Shown piece by piece: positions 15,911 through 25,360 of a DNA stretch of 59,715 nucleotides; position 1 is the stretch's first letter, and each line of letters begins with the position of its first letter. A model generated the notes under the pieces. That model saw only the letters and a program-made list of their open reading frames with translations, ran no database searches and was not told where the DNA came from. The stretch comes from Pseudoxanthomonas mexicana. Its GTDB lineage: Bacteria; Pseudomonadota; Gammaproteobacteria; Xanthomonadales; Xanthomonadaceae. The stretch lies in NCBI RefSeq assembly GCF_001556105.1, contig NZ_LSIF01000086.1, forward strand, positions 1 to 59,715, in the 5' to 3' direction. The position numbers and the translations under genes were made by a program.

Positions 15911-16701
15911 GCCGCAAAGAATAGCTGACGCAGCGCCTCGCCGGGTTCTTCGGCCCGCATGAAGGTCTCGCCGACCAGGAAGGCATTGACGCCCGCATCA
16001 CGCATCAGCGTCACGTCGGCCGGTGCCAGGATGCCGCTTTCGGTCACCAGCACGCGGTCCTTCGGCACCGCAGTCTTCATCTCCAGCGTGGTCTGCAGCG
16101 ATACCTCGAACGTACGCAGGTTGCGGTTGTTGATGCCGACCAGCGGGACGGGCACCTGCAGCGCGCGTTCGAGTTCATCGATGTCGTGCACCTCGACCAG
16201 CACGTCCATGCCCAGTTCCATCGCCAACCCGGACAGGTCGACCAGTTGCCCGTCATCGAGCGCCGCCACGATCAGCAGGATGCAGTCGGCGCCGAGCACG
16301 CGCGCCTCGTACACCTGGTAGGGGTCGACGGTGAAGTCCTTGCGCAGCACCGGCAGCGTGCATGCCTCGCGCGCCTGTCTCAGGTAATCGTCCGCGCCCT
16401 GGAAGAAGTCGACATCGGTCAGCACCGACAGGCAGGCCGCACCACCGAACTCGTAGCTCACCGCGATGTCGGCCGGACGGAAGTCCGGACGGATGACGCC
16501 CTTCGACGGGCTCGCCTTCTTGATCTCGGCGATCACCGCCGGATCGCCCTGCGCGATCATCGCGTTGAGTGCATCGGCGAAACCACGGGTCGGCGATGCG
16601 TCGGCGATGCGGGCACGCAGGTCGGCCAGCGGAACGCGTGCGCTGCGGTCGGCAATTTCCTCTGCCTTGCGGGCGAGGATGGTGGTCAGGATGTCGCTCA
16701 T
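15907..16701 (-). CDS. trpC: Indole-3-glycerol-phosphate synthase
   Basis: A 264-residue (beta/alpha)8 barrel that closes the indole ring from CdRP. Diagnostic stretches are [16 protein letters not shown] (catalytic Lys, substrate phosphate site), [51 protein letters not shown] and [10 protein letters not shown]. It is a stand-alone IGPS, not fused to TrpF. It lies in the trp cluster after the ABM gene, from which it is separated by a short palindrome-bearing gap, and overlaps the HAD gene. Confidence 0.97.
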   Translation of the reverse strand: MSDILTTILARKAEEIADRSARVPLADLRARIADASPTRGFADALNAMIAQGDPAVIAEIKKASPSKGVIRPDFRPADIAVSYEFGGAACLSVLTDVDFFQGADDYLRQAREACTLPVLRKDFTVDPYQVYEARVLGADCILLIVAALDDGQLVDLSGLAMELGMDVLVEVHDIDELERALQVPVPLVGINNRNLRTFEVSLQTTLEMKTAVPKDRVLVTESGILAPADVTLMRDAGVNAFLVGETFMRAEEPGEALRQLFFAA

Positions 16702-16709
16702 GCAGTCCT

Positions 16710-16727
16710 CAGGCGGGCACCCGCCTG
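16710..16727. repeat. Small perfect hairpin between the ABM gene and trpC
   Basis: CAGGCGGG and CCCGCCTG form an 8-bp perfect stem with a 2-base loop, just upstream of trpC. No T-run follows, so it is not a standard terminator. It may stabilise or partly insulate the transcript. Confidence 0.4.
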
Positions 16728-16748
16728 TGCGGGACCCCTATTTTCGCA

Positions 16749-17108
16749 CTATCCGCGGCGCCCGGCGGCTTCGCGGTCCCAGCCGTAAGCACGCTCGACC
16801 CTGGCGACCCGCAGTTCGAAGTGGTCGTACCAGTCCCGACGTCCCTGCTCGCGCGCCGCCGTGTGCTCGGCATGCTGGCGCCAGGCAAGGATCGCGGCCT
16901 CGCTCTCCCAGTACGCCACCGTGATGCCGAAGCCATCCGCACCACGCGTGGACTCCATGCCGAGGAAGCCGGGCTGCTGCTGCGCCAGTTCGACCATGCG
17001 CTCGGCCATGGCACCGTAACCGGCATCGTCCTGGCCGTTGCGCTGCGAGGAGAAGAGCACCGCGTAGTAAGGAGGCTTGGGCAGGCTGGCGAATCCGCTG
17101 GCGGCCAT
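16749..17108 (-). CDS. Antibiotic biosynthesis monooxygenase (ABM) fold protein
   Basis: A 119-residue protein from the ATG at 17108, one base after the trpD stop. It shows the ferredoxin-like ABM pattern: YYAVLFSSQRN, a helix with MVELAQQQPGFLGMESTRGADGFGITVAYWESEAAILAWRQ split across the fold, and HAEHTAAREQGRRDWYDHFELRVARVERAYGW. Such proteins are cofactor-free oxygenases or small-molecule binders. The substrate here is unknown. Its position inside the trp operon between trpD and trpC is the main oddity. Confidence 0.85.
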   Translation of the reverse strand: MAASGFASLPKPPYYAVLFSSQRNGQDDAGYGAMAERMVELAQQQPGFLGMESTRGADGFGITVAYWESEAAILAWRQHAEHTAAREQGRRDWYDHFELRVARVERAYGWDREAAGRRG

Positions 17109-17109
17109 G

Positions 17110-18153
17110 TCAGAGCGTGTCCTGTTTTCCCAATGCCTGGGTGGTGGCGACGAACTGCTGCAGCCGCTCCAGTGCACGGCCGCTGGCGATGGCGTCGCGC
17201 GAACGTGCGATGCCGTCTTCGATGCTCTCCGCCACGCCGGCTACGTACAAAGCCGCACCGGCGTTCAGGACCACGATCTCGCGCGCCGGACCGGGCCGGT
17301 TGTCCAGCACACCCAGCAGCATCGCCTTCGATTCGGCGGCATCGGCGACGCGCAGGTTGCGGCTGGCCGCCATCGCGATGCCGAAATCTTCCGGGTGCAG
17401 CTCGTACTCGCGAACTTCGCCGTCGCGCAGCTCGCCAACCAGCGTGCCGGCGCCCAGCGACAGCTCATCCATGCCGTCACGGCCCCACACCACCAGTGCG
17501 CGCTCTGCGCCCAGCTCCTGCAGCACGCGCGCCTGGATGCCGACCAGGTCCGGATGGAATACGCCCATCAGGATGCTCGACGCACCCGCCGGATTGGTCA
17601 GCGGCCCGAGGATGTTGAAGATGGTGCGCACGCCCATCTCGCGCCGCACCGGCGCGACGACCTTCATGGCCGGATGATGGACCGGCGCGAACATGAAACC
17701 GATGCCGGCCTGCGCGATCGACTGCGCCACCTGATCCGGCTGCAGTTCGATGTTGACGCCCAGCACCTCCAGCACGTCCGCACTACCCGACTTCGACGAC
17801 ACGCTGCGGTTGCCGTGCTTGGCGATGCGCGCACCCGCCGCCGCCGCGACGAACATCGAACAGGTGGAGATGTTGAACGTGTGCGAGCCGTCGCCGCCGG
17901 TACCGACGATGTCGACCAGGTGCGTGCGATCCGCGACGTCCACCGTTCGCGAGAACTCGCGCATGACCGTGGCCGCGCCGGCGATTTCACCGACGGTTTC
18001 CTTCTTCACGCGCAGGCCGGTCAGGATGGCCGCCGTCATGGTCGGCGACACGTCGCCGCGCATGATCTGGCGCATCAGATCGACCATCTCGTCATGGAAG
18101 ATCTCACGGTGCTCGATCGTGCGTTGCAGCGCTTCTTGTGGGGTCAATGGCAT
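17110..18153 (-). CDS. trpD: Anthranilate phosphoribosyltransferase
   Basis: A 347-residue enzyme that joins anthranilate to PRPP. The ATG at 18153 ([10 protein letters not shown]) is preferred over an upstream in-frame start inside a repeat. The PRPP-binding loop [10 protein letters not shown] lies at residues 81-90. Other family stretches are [40 protein letters not shown] in part, [15 protein letters not shown] and [11 protein letters not shown]. It is a stand-alone TrpD. A palindromic repeat separates it from trpG upstream. Confidence 0.97.
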   Translation of the reverse strand: MPLTPQEALQRTIEHREIFHDEMVDLMRQIMRGDVSPTMTAAILTGLRVKKETVGEIAGAATVMREFSRTVDVADRTHLVDIVGTGGDGSHTFNISTCSMFVAAAAGARIAKHGNRSVSSKSGSADVLEVLGVNIELQPDQVAQSIAQAGIGFMFAPVHHPAMKVVAPVRREMGVRTIFNILGPLTNPAGASSILMGVFHPDLVGIQARVLQELGAERALVVWGRDGMDELSLGAGTLVGELRDGEVREYELHPEDFGIAMAASRNLRVADAAESKAMLLGVLDNRPGPAREIVVLNAGAALYVAGVAESIEDGIARSRDAIASGRALERLQQFVATTQALGKQDTL

Positions 18154-18162
18154 GTCGGCTCC

Positions 18163-18217
18163 GTAGGGTGGGCCTTGGCCCACCGGCGTGGCAACGGCGG
18201 GCCAAGGCCCGCCCTAC
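18163..18217. repeat. Palindromic intergenic repeat between trpG and trpD
   Basis: Two 22-bp arms, GTAGGGTGGGCCTTGG... and its inverted partner ending ...CCGCCCTAC, match at 20 of 22 positions and are 11 bases apart. Each arm also contains an internal palindrome (GGCC-TT-GGCC type). This resembles the short dispersed palindromes of Xanthomonadaceae genomes. It fills almost the whole trpG-trpD gap and may alter transcript stability. Confidence 0.7.
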
Positions 18218-18218
18218 C

Positions 18219-18797
18219 TCATCGTTCGAGGAAGTTCTTCAGCAGGGCGTGGCCGTGCTCGGTCAGGATCGACTCCGGATGGAACTGCACGCCCTCCACC
18301 GGGAATTCACGGTGGCGCAGCCCCATGATCTCTTCGAAACTGCCGTCGTCGTTCTCGGTCCAGGCGGTGACTTCCAGCGCCTCCGGCAGGCTGGAGCGTT
18401 CGACCACCAGCGAGTGGTAGCGCGTGGCTTCGTAGGCATCCGGCAGGCCGGCGAATACGCCCTTGCCTTCATGACGGATGCGCGAGGTCTTGCCGTGCAT
18501 GATGCGGCCGGCGCGGATGACGTTGCCGCCATAGGCCTGACCGAGACTCTGGTGGCCGAGACAGACGCCGAGGATCGGCGTGGTGGCGCCAAGCCGCTCG
18601 ATGATCTCGAGCGACACCCCGGCCTCGTTCGGCGTGCATGGGCCGGGCGAGATGACGATGCGCTCGGGCGCCAGCTTGGCGATCTCGTCCACGGTCATCG
18701 CGTCGTTGCGCACCACCTTCACCTCGGCCCCCAGCGACTGCAGGTACTGCACGAGGTTGTAGGTGAAGCTGTCGTAGTTGTCGATCATCAACAGCAT
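18219..18797 (-). CDS. trpG: Anthranilate synthase glutamine amidotransferase subunit
   Basis: A 192-residue class I glutamine amidotransferase that supplies ammonia to TrpE. The oxyanion region is [11 protein letters not shown]. The nucleophile is Cys79 in [11 protein letters not shown], and the His-Glu pair lies in [16 protein letters not shown]. The full domain length is normal. It follows the aldolase-like gene by 3 bases. PabA of folate synthesis is the usual paralogue, but the trp context favours TrpG. Confidence 0.96.
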   Translation of the reverse strand: MLLMIDNYDSFTYNLVQYLQSLGAEVKVVRNDAMTVDEIAKLAPERIVISPGPCTPNEAGVSLEIIERLGATTPILGVCLGHQSLGQAYGGNVIRAGRIMHGKTSRIRHEGKGVFAGLPDAYEATRYHSLVVERSSLPEALEVTAWTENDDGSFEEIMGLRHREFPVEGVQFHPESILTEHGHALLKNFLER

Positions 18798-18800
18798 CGC

Positions 18801-19892
18801 TCAGGCTCCTTGTGCCTGCGGGGCGGAAGGCGCGGCCGGTCCGTCCTGATAAATCGAGAATAAGGTCGCTGCAAACGCCTCGATAACCGATTCCGGCGTC
18901 GCCCACGACGTCATCAGCCGGATCACCGTAGTGCCGTCGCCGCGCCGTTCCCAGGTCTCGAACTCGACTTGCTCCCGCAGGCGCTCGACGACCGCGTCCG
19001 GCAGCACCGGGAACACCTGGTTGCTCGGCGAATCCACCGCAAGCGGCACGCCAGCCTGTTGCAGGACCTCGCGCAAGCGTTCCGCCATGACGTTCGCATG
19101 CGTCGCCAGCACGAAGTACAACCCGTCCTCGAACAGGGCCTCGAACTGCGCGCCGACCACCATGCCCTTGGCCAGCATCGCACCGCGCTGCTTGATGACG
19201 TGGCGGAAATCCGTACGCAACGCCGGATTGACGATGACCAGCGCCTCGCCCAGCAGCGCACCGTTCTTGGTGCCACCGATGTAGAACGCATCCGCTTCCG
19301 TCGACAGCAGCGCCAGGTCGACATCGTTGCCGGGCGTGGTCAGCGCCGAGGCGAGGCGCGCGCCGTCGACATAGAGCAACAGGCCACGGCTGCGGCAGAA
19401 CTCGCCCAGCGCCTGCAGCTCCATCGCGCTGTAGAGCGTGCCCCATTCGGTCGTGTTGGAGATGTAGACCAGCCGCGGCTTCACCATGTGCTCGCCGCTG
19501 TGGCCGTCGATACAGGGCTGGATCAGCGCCGGAGTCAACTTGCCGTCAGGGGTGACGACGGTCAGCACCTTGTGGCCGCTGGCCTCGATGGCACCGGTCT
19601 CGTGCGTGGCGATGTGGCCGCTGGCCGGCGCGACCACCGCTTCGTGCGGACGCAGGAAGGCCGCCAGCGCGACGAGGTTGGTCTGCGTGCCGCCGGCGAG
19701 GAAGTGCACGTCGGCATCGCGGGCGAGGCGATCACGGATCAGCGCCGCGGCACGGGCGCTGTGGACGTCCAGACCGTAACCGCGGTTGATCTCCGTGCTC
19801 GCCACGGCCAGCGCCTGCAGCAGGCGCGGATGCGCACCCTCGCTGTAGTCGTTGCGCAGGCTGATCCGCGCGTTGTCGGTAGCGACGTCCAT
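18801..19892 (-). CDS. Low-specificity threonine aldolase-like PLP enzyme
   Basis: A 363-residue fold-type I PLP enzyme of the beta-eliminating lyase/threonine aldolase family. Visible features are NDYSEGAHPRLL, the cofactor-stacking region FLAGGTQTNL, VDGARLASAL with the PLP-binding Asp, and the Schiff-base Lys in YIGGTKNGALLG. Relatives split threonine or allo-threonine into glycine and acetaldehyde. Its ATG overlaps the trpE stop (TGATG), placing it between trpE and trpG. This may supply or balance glycine/serine, but the link to tryptophan synthesis is unproven. Confidence 0.87.
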   Translation of the reverse strand: MDVATDNARISLRNDYSEGAHPRLLQALAVASTEINRGYGLDVHSARAAALIRDRLARDADVHFLAGGTQTNLVALAAFLRPHEAVVAPASGHIATHETGAIEASGHKVLTVVTPDGKLTPALIQPCIDGHSGEHMVKPRLVYISNTTEWGTLYSAMELQALGEFCRSRGLLLYVDGARLASALTTPGNDVDLALLSTEADAFYIGGTKNGALLGEALVIVNPALRTDFRHVIKQRGAMLAKGMVVGAQFEALFEDGLYFVLATHANVMAERLREVLQQAGVPLAVDSPSNQVFPVLPDAVVERLREQVEFETWERRGDGTTVIRLMTSWATPESVIEAFAATLFSIYQDGPAAPSAPQAQGA

Positions 19893-21364
19893 CACAGCCC
19901 CTTCGCCGCTTCGGCCACGGCGCGGAACAGCGCGCGGCCCTTGTTCATCGTCTCGTCCCATTCCTTCTCGGGATCGGAGTCGTAGACGATGCCGGCACCG
20001 GCCTGCACGTGCAGGCGGCCGTCCTTGATGACGGCAGTGCGGATGGCGATGGCGGTATCGGCATCGCCATGCCAGCCGATGTAGCCGATGCTGCCGGCGT
20101 AGACGTTGCGCTTGATCGGTTCCAGCTCGCGGATCACTTCCAGCGCGCGGATCTTCGGCGCGCCGCTGACGGTGCCGGCCGGGAACGTCGCACGCAGCAC
20201 GTCGGCGTAGCTGAGCCCGGGCAGCAGTTTGCCGGTCACCTCGCTGACGATGTGCATGACATGGCTGTAGCGCTCGATGACGAACTGCTCACCGACCTGC
20301 ACGGTACCGGCTTCCGACACACGGCCGGTGTCGTTGCGGCCCAGGTCGATCAGCATCAGGTGCTCGGCGCGCTCCTTCGGATCGGCCAGCAGCTCGGCTT
20401 CCAGCGCGATGTCCTCGTCGTGCGTCTTCCCGCGCGGACGCGTGCCGGCGATCGGGCGCACGGTGACCTCGCCCTGTTCCAGCCGCACCAGGATCTCCGG
20501 CGACGACCCGACCACCTGCACGTCGCCGACATCGAGGAAGTACATGTACGGCGACGGATTCAGCGCGCGCAGCGCGCGATAGACATCCACCGGCCGCGCA
20601 TTGAACGGCACGCTGAGGCGCTGGCTCAGCACGACCTGGAAGATGTCGCCGGCGCGGATGTATTCCTTCGACTGCTCCACCGCGGCGATGAAACCGTCGT
20701 GCGTGAAGCCGGAGACGAAGTGGCTCTCGTCCAGCACGTCGCGGGTGATCGGCGTGGGATACGACCCCGGCTGGCGCAGCTTGTGGGTCAAGGCATCGAG
20801 TCGTGCCTGCGCGGCGTCCCACGCGTCGGGTTCGCGCGGATCGGCATGGACGATCAGGTACAGCCGCCCCTTGAGGTTGTCGAAGACGGCCACTTCTTCC
20901 GACAGCATCAGCAGGATGTCGGGCGTGCCGAGTTCGTCCGGCTTGTCGCCGGTCGCCAGCCGCGGCTCGATGTAACCGATGCACTCGAAGCCGAACCAGC
21001 CGACCAGGCCACCGGTGAATCCGGGCAGGCCGTCCAGCTTGGGCACTGCGTAGGCCGCACGCAGGGCCTCGACTTCGGCGAACGGGTCGGCGACCTCGCG
21101 CGTCTCGACCAGCTGGCCGTGATCGTGGATCTGCAGCGTGTGGCCGCGGAACGTGGCCACGCGGCGCACCGGCAGGCCGATGATGGAATAGCGGCCGAAG
21201 CGCTCGCCGCCTTCCACCGATTCGAACAGGTAGGTGTGCGGCGCGTCGGCGAGTTTCAGGTAGACCGAGAGCGGCGTGTCCAGGTCGGACAGCACTTCAC
21301 GGACGACGGGGACGCGATTGAAGCCTTCAGCAGCGTACTGCTGGAACTGGGCGTGCGAGATCAA
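19892..21364 (-). CDS. trpE: Anthranilate synthase component I
   Basis: A 490-residue chorismate-using enzyme. The N-terminal domain has PLSVYLKLAD and SYLFE-like ESVEGGERFGRYSIIGLP (feedback region). The C-terminal chorismate-binding domain shows GDIFQVVLSQR, NPSPYMYFLDVGD, IAGTRPRGKTHDED, LIDLGRNDTGRVS and GTVSGAPKIRALEVI. The start is a TTG at 21364 with GGAAGG upstream, overlapping the end of a 19-codon leader frame. It heads the trp cluster in this window. No tandem Trp codons or obvious attenuator were seen. Confidence 0.96.
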   Translation of the reverse strand: MISHAQFQQYAAEGFNRVPVVREVLSDLDTPLSVYLKLADAPHTYLFESVEGGERFGRYSIIGLPVRRVATFRGHTLQIHDHGQLVETREVADPFAEVEALRAAYAVPKLDGLPGFTGGLVGWFGFECIGYIEPRLATGDKPDELGTPDILLMLSEEVAVFDNLKGRLYLIVHADPREPDAWDAAQARLDALTHKLRQPGSYPTPITRDVLDESHFVSGFTHDGFIAAVEQSKEYIRAGDIFQVVLSQRLSVPFNARPVDVYRALRALNPSPYMYFLDVGDVQVVGSSPEILVRLEQGEVTVRPIAGTRPRGKTHDEDIALEAELLADPKERAEHLMLIDLGRNDTGRVSEAGTVQVGEQFVIERYSHVMHIVSEVTGKLLPGLSYADVLRATFPAGTVSGAPKIRALEVIRELEPIKRNVYAGSIGYIGWHGDADTAIAIRTAVIKDGRLHVQAGAGIVYDSDPEKEWDETMNKGRALFRAVAEAAKGL

Positions 21365-21420
21365 GCGGGCTTTCCTTCCGGGACACGGTGGCGGTACGGG
21401 CGACGGCTACGGGCCACCAT
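21361..21420 (-). other. Short Arg-rich leader frame coupled to trpE
   Basis: A 19-codon frame (MVARSRRPYRHRVPEGKPA) ends with TGA overlapping the TTG start codon of trpE. It contains five Arg and no Trp, so it is not a classical trp attenuator peptide. The overlap and the shared GGAAGG site suggest possible ribosome hand-over to the weak TTG start. Its own start lacks a convincing Shine-Dalgarno sequence, so chance is possible. Confidence 0.3.
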
Positions 21421-21509
21421 CGCCAGCCAAGGCGTGCGGAATCTTTGGAAAGCGGGAGCGCGGGATGGGACACGGGCCTACTTTACCCGACGCATCGACC
21501 CGCCGGCCA

Positions 21510-22448
21510 CTAGGCGCCTGGTTTCAGACGCAACGGACAGGTTGCCGGCAAATGCATGCGGACGCGACCGGGAACGCAGGCGACGCGGAACCGCCGCGAC
21601 TGCACGGGTTCGCCATCCAGGTTGAGCGTCAGCGGCTGGTCGGCCTCCAGTTCGACCCAGGGCAATCGGGCGCGGGTGGCCACCCGATCCAGGGCCGCAT
21701 GCTTGCCGTCCTTCACCAGCGTGCCCATCGTGGCGGCGACCTCACCGGACAGCTCCGGCACGACGGTGAAATCCAGCGCGCCGTCGTCGATCAATGCGTC
21801 CGGACACAGCGCCTGCCCGCCGCCGGCCTGGCGCCCGTTGCCGATGCCCAGCGCGATGAATTCGCCCTGCCATTCGAACTCCGGACCCTTGACACGCGCC
21901 GTCATCGGTTCGATGCGACCGAGCTTGGCGATGCCCGTGATCAGGTACGCCAGTCCACCGAGCATCTTCTTCAAGCCTTCGTCGGTCTCCACCGTCACCT
22001 CGGTACCGAAACCGCCGCTGGCCAGGTTGGCGCACCAGTGCGGGCCATCGTCGGCGTCGATGCGCAGCAGATCCACGGGCACTGCCGCCGCATCGCGGAC
22101 CAGTTGCATAGCCGCCAGCGGCGCGTCCGGAATACCGGCCGCGGTGGCGAAGTCGTTCGCCGTCCCCATCGGCACCAGCCCCAGCGACGGCAGTGCGTCG
22201 GCCGGCTCGTCGCGATGGGCGAGCGTCGTCGCCACTTCGCTCAGCGTGCCGTCGCCGCCCGCGGCGATCACGGTGTCCACACCGTCTGCGATCGCTTCGG
22301 CGACGTAGCGCTCGGCATCGCCGTCTTCCCAGGTCACGCGCACGTCGAGGACGATGCCGTCGTCGCGCATGGCGGTCACGGCCCCACGCAGGTCGTCATC
22401 GCCGGCGGATTTTCCGTTGAGGATCAGGCGCCAGCGGGGTGCGGTCAT
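21510..22448 (-). CDS. YegS/DAGK-family lipid kinase
   Basis: A 312-residue diacylglycerol-kinase-catalytic-fold protein from the ATG at 22448. The nucleotide loop GGDGT is at residues 64-68 ([17 protein letters not shown]). It is followed by [17 protein letters not shown] and, in the C-terminal beta-sandwich, [21 protein letters not shown]. This matches E. coli YegS, a phosphatidylglycerol kinase in vitro. The physiological lipid substrate here is not known. It is transcribed towards trpE and preceded by a REP pair. Confidence 0.92.
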   Translation of the reverse strand: MTAPRWRLILNGKSAGDDDLRGAVTAMRDDGIVLDVRVTWEDGDAERYVAEAIADGVDTVIAAGGDGTLSEVATTLAHRDEPADALPSLGLVPMGTANDFATAAGIPDAPLAAMQLVRDAAAVPVDLLRIDADDGPHWCANLASGGFGTEVTVETDEGLKKMLGGLAYLITGIAKLGRIEPMTARVKGPEFEWQGEFIALGIGNGRQAGGGQALCPDALIDDGALDFTVVPELSGEVAATMGTLVKDGKHAALDRVATRARLPWVELEADQPLTLNLDGEPVQSRRFRVACVPGRVRMHLPATCPLRLKPGA

Positions 22449-22488
22449 GGGGAGTCCTTGAGGGTGGCGCGAGCATAGCCGGTCCGTC

Positions 22489-22550
22489 GTGGGAGCGACG
22501 TGAGTCGCGAACACAGGAACCGACATGCTCGCGACTCACGTCGCTCCCAC
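22489..22550. repeat. Inverted pair of REP elements (GTGGGAGCGACG type)
   Basis: A 22-bp unit beginning GTGGGAGCGACG and ending GAGTCGCGA (22489-22510) has a perfect inverted copy at 22529-22550, with 18 bases between. This is a BIME-like arrangement. Other copies occur at 47746 and near 52924 and 53033. Dispersed short palindromes of this sort are common in Xanthomonadaceae and are usually moved by a REP-associated transposase encoded elsewhere. Confidence 0.88.
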
Positions 22551-22692
22551 AGCATCCCTGCCGAACGCACTGTCATGGGCCCGTCACAGACGATCCGTAG
22601 CATGGGAGGCCATAGCAGGGACGACGGGCGGAGGCAGGATCAGCCTCCAATTCTTCCGGGGCGGTGGCGAAAGTCATCGCCCTTCTGCTTTT

Positions 22693-23382
22693 TCAGGCGC
22701 GCGCTTCCGCCACGGCCTGGCGCATGCGACCGATGACGTCCGCGTAACCTGCCTCGTTGGAGCCGGGCGCGTTGAAGATCGCCGAGCCGGCAACGAAGGC
22801 ATCCGCGCCCGCGGCCGCGATCTGGCCGATGTTGTCGGCCTTCACGCCACCGTCGATCTCCAGGCGGATGTCCTTCCCGCTCTTGTCGATCATCGCGCGC
22901 ACCGCGCGCAGCTTGTCCAGCGCCGATGGGATGAACGCCTGCCCGCCGAAGCCCGGGTTCACCGACATCAGCAGCACCAGGTCCAGTTCCGGCAGCACCC
23001 AGTCCAGCACCTCGACCGGCGTACCGGGATTGAGCACCAGACCGGCCTTGCAGCCCAGCGACCTGATCAGCTGGATCGTGCGGTGCACGTGCTTCGAGGC
23101 TTCCGGATGGAAGCTGATGATGCTGGCGCCGGCCTCGGCGAAGTCCGGGATGATCCGGTCCACCGGCTCGACCATCAGGTGCACGTCGATCGGCGCAGTG
23201 ACGCCGTGCTTGCGCAGCGCACTGCACACCAGCGGACCGATGGTCAGGTTCGGCACGTAGTGGTTGTCCATCACGTCGAAGTGCACCCAGTCGGCGCCGG
23301 CCTTCAGCACGTTGTCGACCTCCTCACCCAAGCGGGCGAAGTTCGCGGACAGGATGGAGGGGGCGATGATGCAGTTCGACAT
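22693..23382 (-). CDS. rpe: Ribulose-phosphate 3-epimerase
   Basis: A 229-residue TIM-barrel enzyme interconverting ribulose 5-phosphate and xylulose 5-phosphate. Family markers are [32 protein letters not shown] (metal ligands His34 and Asp36), [38 protein letters not shown] and the phosphate-binding [10 protein letters not shown]. The start ATG at 23382 is chosen by homology of [13 protein letters not shown]. It lies 8 bases after the J-protein gene. In many relatives rpe precedes trpE, as here. Confidence 0.97.
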   Translation of the reverse strand: MSNCIIAPSILSANFARLGEEVDNVLKAGADWVHFDVMDNHYVPNLTIGPLVCSALRKHGVTAPIDVHLMVEPVDRIIPDFAEAGASIISFHPEASKHVHRTIQLIRSLGCKAGLVLNPGTPVEVLDWVLPELDLVLLMSVNPGFGGQAFIPSALDKLRAVRAMIDKSGKDIRLEIDGGVKADNIGQIAAAGADAFVAGSAIFNAPGSNEAGYADVIGRMRQAVAEARA

Positions 23383-23390
23383 GGAAGGGC

Positions 23391-23720
23391 TCACTTGCGA
23401 TTGCGCAGGGTCTTGATGCGGTCGTAGGCGGCGTTGATCTCGCGCGCCTTCTGTTCGGCCTGGTCGCGCAGGTCTTCCGCGGCGCCGGCCATCTTGTCGG
23501 GGTGGTACTGGGAGATCAGCCGGCGATAGGCCTGGTCGACCTCGGCATCGCTGGCGTCGCTGGTCAGGCCGAATACGCGGTAAGGGTTCTCGCGACTGAG
23601 CTTGAACCAGTCTTCGTCGAAGGCGTGGCCGATGATCAGGCCGACCAGGCCACCCAACGGATGGCGCATCAGCAGCCAACCGGCCACGAATCCCAGCAGT
23701 TTTCCGTACCAGCGCTTCAT
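23391..23720 (-). CDS. Membrane-anchored J-domain protein
   Basis: A 109-residue protein. Residues 5-32 form a hydrophobic Gly-rich anchor ([20 protein letters not shown]), much like the DjlA N-terminus. Residues 45-108 are a J domain ([27 protein letters not shown]) with the essential HPD at 73-75. It should stimulate a DnaK partner near the inner membrane. It lacks the central TerB-like region of full-length DjlA. The ATG at 23720 is preferred over an upstream ATG. Confidence 0.88.
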   Translation of the reverse strand: MKRWYGKLLGFVAGWLLMRHPLGGLVGLIIGHAFDEDWFKLSRENPYRVFGLTSDASDAEVDQAYRRLISQYHPDKMAGAAEDLRDQAEQKAREINAAYDRIKTLRNRK

Positions 23721-23918
23721 TCGGCCCGCCTTCTCCGGCAATCGCGGCATTTTACGGCACATGGCGGCCCCAAGCGCCGTACACTACGCGGCCCGGTCCG
23801 GTACCCGGCCCCGCAGCAGCGGGTAGACGGCCGCCCCGGGGCACGGGCGCACGGCCTGCCGCACGCCCCCACGACGCTGTACCGCCTCGATGGTTTCCGG
23901 ACTCCCGAAGGAGTGTTT

Positions 23919-24845
23919 GTGCCCACGACGTTGCTTCAATCCGATCTGCCCGGCCTCACCCTGCGCCATCGCGGCAAGGTCCGCGACGTGTTCGACCTGC
24001 CCCGCGACCGCCTGCCTGCCGACGCGCCTGCCGGCGATTACCTGTTGATGGTCGCCACCGACCGCCTGAGCGCGTTCGACGTGGTGCTGCCCGATCCCAT
24101 TCCCGGCAAGGGCGAAATGCTCTGCCAGATCTCCAACTTCTGGTTCGCCAAGACCGCGCACCTGATGCCGAACCACCTCACCGGCGTCGACGTGGCCGGC
24201 GTGCTGCCGGCCGGCGTCGATGCATCGCTGTACGCCCAGCGTGCGGTGGTGACGAAGAAGCTCAAGCCCGTGCCGGTGGAAGCCATCGCCCGCGGCTACC
24301 TGATCGGCAGCGGCTGGAAGGATTACCAGCGCACCGGCAAGGTCAGCGGCATCGAACTGCCCGACGGCCTGCGCCAGGCCGAGAAGCTGGCCGAACCGAT
24401 CTTCACCCCCTCGACCAAGGCCGCCGTCGGCGACCACGACGAGAACATCGACTTCGACGCGATGGTGAAGACCGTCGGTGCGGAACTGGCCGAGCGCGTG
24501 CGCGATGCCACGCTGCGCATCTACCGCTTCGCCGCCGATGTCGCCGCCGAACGCGGCATCCTGCTGGCCGACACCAAGTTCGAGTTCGGCACGGACGAAG
24601 ATGGCCGCCTCTACATCATGGACGAGATGCTGACGCCGGATTCCTCGCGCTACTGGCCGGCCGACCAGTACGAGGTCGGCACCAGCCCGCCGAGCTACGA
24701 CAAGCAGTTCGTGCGCGACTACCTGGAAACGCTGGACTGGAACAAGACCGCGCCCGGTCCTTCGCTGCCCGCCGAGGTCATCGAGCGCACGCGTGCGAAG
24801 TACGCCGAGGCGCTGCAGAAGCTGGCCGGCATCGTCATCGACTGA
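23919..24845 (+). CDS. purC: Phosphoribosylaminoimidazole-succinocarboxamide synthase
   Basis: A 308-residue SAICAR synthase of purine biosynthesis. Motifs are [78 protein letters not shown] and [13 protein letters not shown]. The GTG at 23919 has AGGAG six bases before it, which decides the start. An upstream in-frame extension is shadow sequence. The length is that of the longer eukaryote-like and Xanthomonas-type PurC. A hairpin follows the stop. Confidence 0.96.
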   Translation: MPTTLLQSDLPGLTLRHRGKVRDVFDLPRDRLPADAPAGDYLLMVATDRLSAFDVVLPDPIPGKGEMLCQISNFWFAKTAHLMPNHLTGVDVAGVLPAGVDASLYAQRAVVTKKLKPVPVEAIARGYLIGSGWKDYQRTGKVSGIELPDGLRQAEKLAEPIFTPSTKAAVGDHDENIDFDAMVKTVGAELAERVRDATLRIYRFAADVAAERGILLADTKFEFGTDEDGRLYIMDEMLTPDSSRYWPADQYEVGTSPPSYDKQFVRDYLETLDWNKTAPGPSLPAEVIERTRAKYAEALQKLAGIVID

Positions 24846-24852
24846 CGGTTCC

Positions 24853-24880
24853 TTGCCCCGCATCGCAGGGTGCGGGGCAA
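24853..24880 (+). terminator. GC-rich hairpin after purC
   Basis: TTGCCCCGCA and TGCGGGGCAA form a perfect 10-bp stem with an 8-base loop, starting 8 bases after the purC stop. There is no T-run, so termination may be partial or Rho-assisted. Confidence 0.5.
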
Positions 24881-24936
24881 GCCCGGGTTCAGCGTTCCGT
24901 GCAGTAGGCTTGCCACCCGCTTCCTTGGGTGCGCGC

Positions 24937-25269
24937 ATGAACGCTTACGTTTACCTCGCCTTGGCCATCGTGGCCGAAGTCATCGCCACCAGCGCGTTGA
25001 AGGCCTCCGAGGGCTTCACCCGGCTGGGTCCTTCGCTGCTGGTCGCCGCGGGTTATGGCATCGCGTTCTATTTCCTGTCGCTGACGCTGAAGAGCGTGCC
25101 GGTCGGCGTGGCCTACGCCATCTGGTCCGGCGCCGGCATCGTGCTGATCGCGCTGATCGGCTGGCTGGTGCTGAAGCAGCCGCTCGACCTGCCCGCGGTG
25201 CTCGGCATGGGCCTGATCGTGGCCGGCGTCGCGGTCATCCAGCTGTTCTCCAAGTCCGCGGCGCACTGA
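24937..25269 (+). CDS. Small multidrug resistance (SMR) efflux protein
   Basis: A 110-residue, four-helix SMR-family transporter, which works as a dimer in the inner membrane. The essential membrane Glu is Glu14 in [14 protein letters not shown]. Other markers are [26 protein letters not shown] in part, [15 protein letters not shown] and the last helix [16 protein letters not shown]. The sequence is EmrE-like and should exchange protons for quaternary ammonium or related cations. An ATG at 24937 gives the normal family length. Confidence 0.93.
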   Translation: MNAYVYLALAIVAEVIATSALKASEGFTRLGPSLLVAAGYGIAFYFLSLTLKSVPVGVAYAIWSGAGIVLIALIGWLVLKQPLDLPAVLGMGLIVAGVAVIQLFSKSAAH

Positions 25270-25360
25270 GATCCGCAAGGCCTGACGGCCGGCCCGGCAG
25301 CGCCTCGGCGGCTGGGGTATGCTCCATACCCCGCCGCATTGCCATCCTCGGGAGGGATGA

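Noticed and set aside
21361..21509. A classical trp attenuator before trpE
   Set aside because: No tandem Trp codons and no clear alternative terminator stem were found in the leader.
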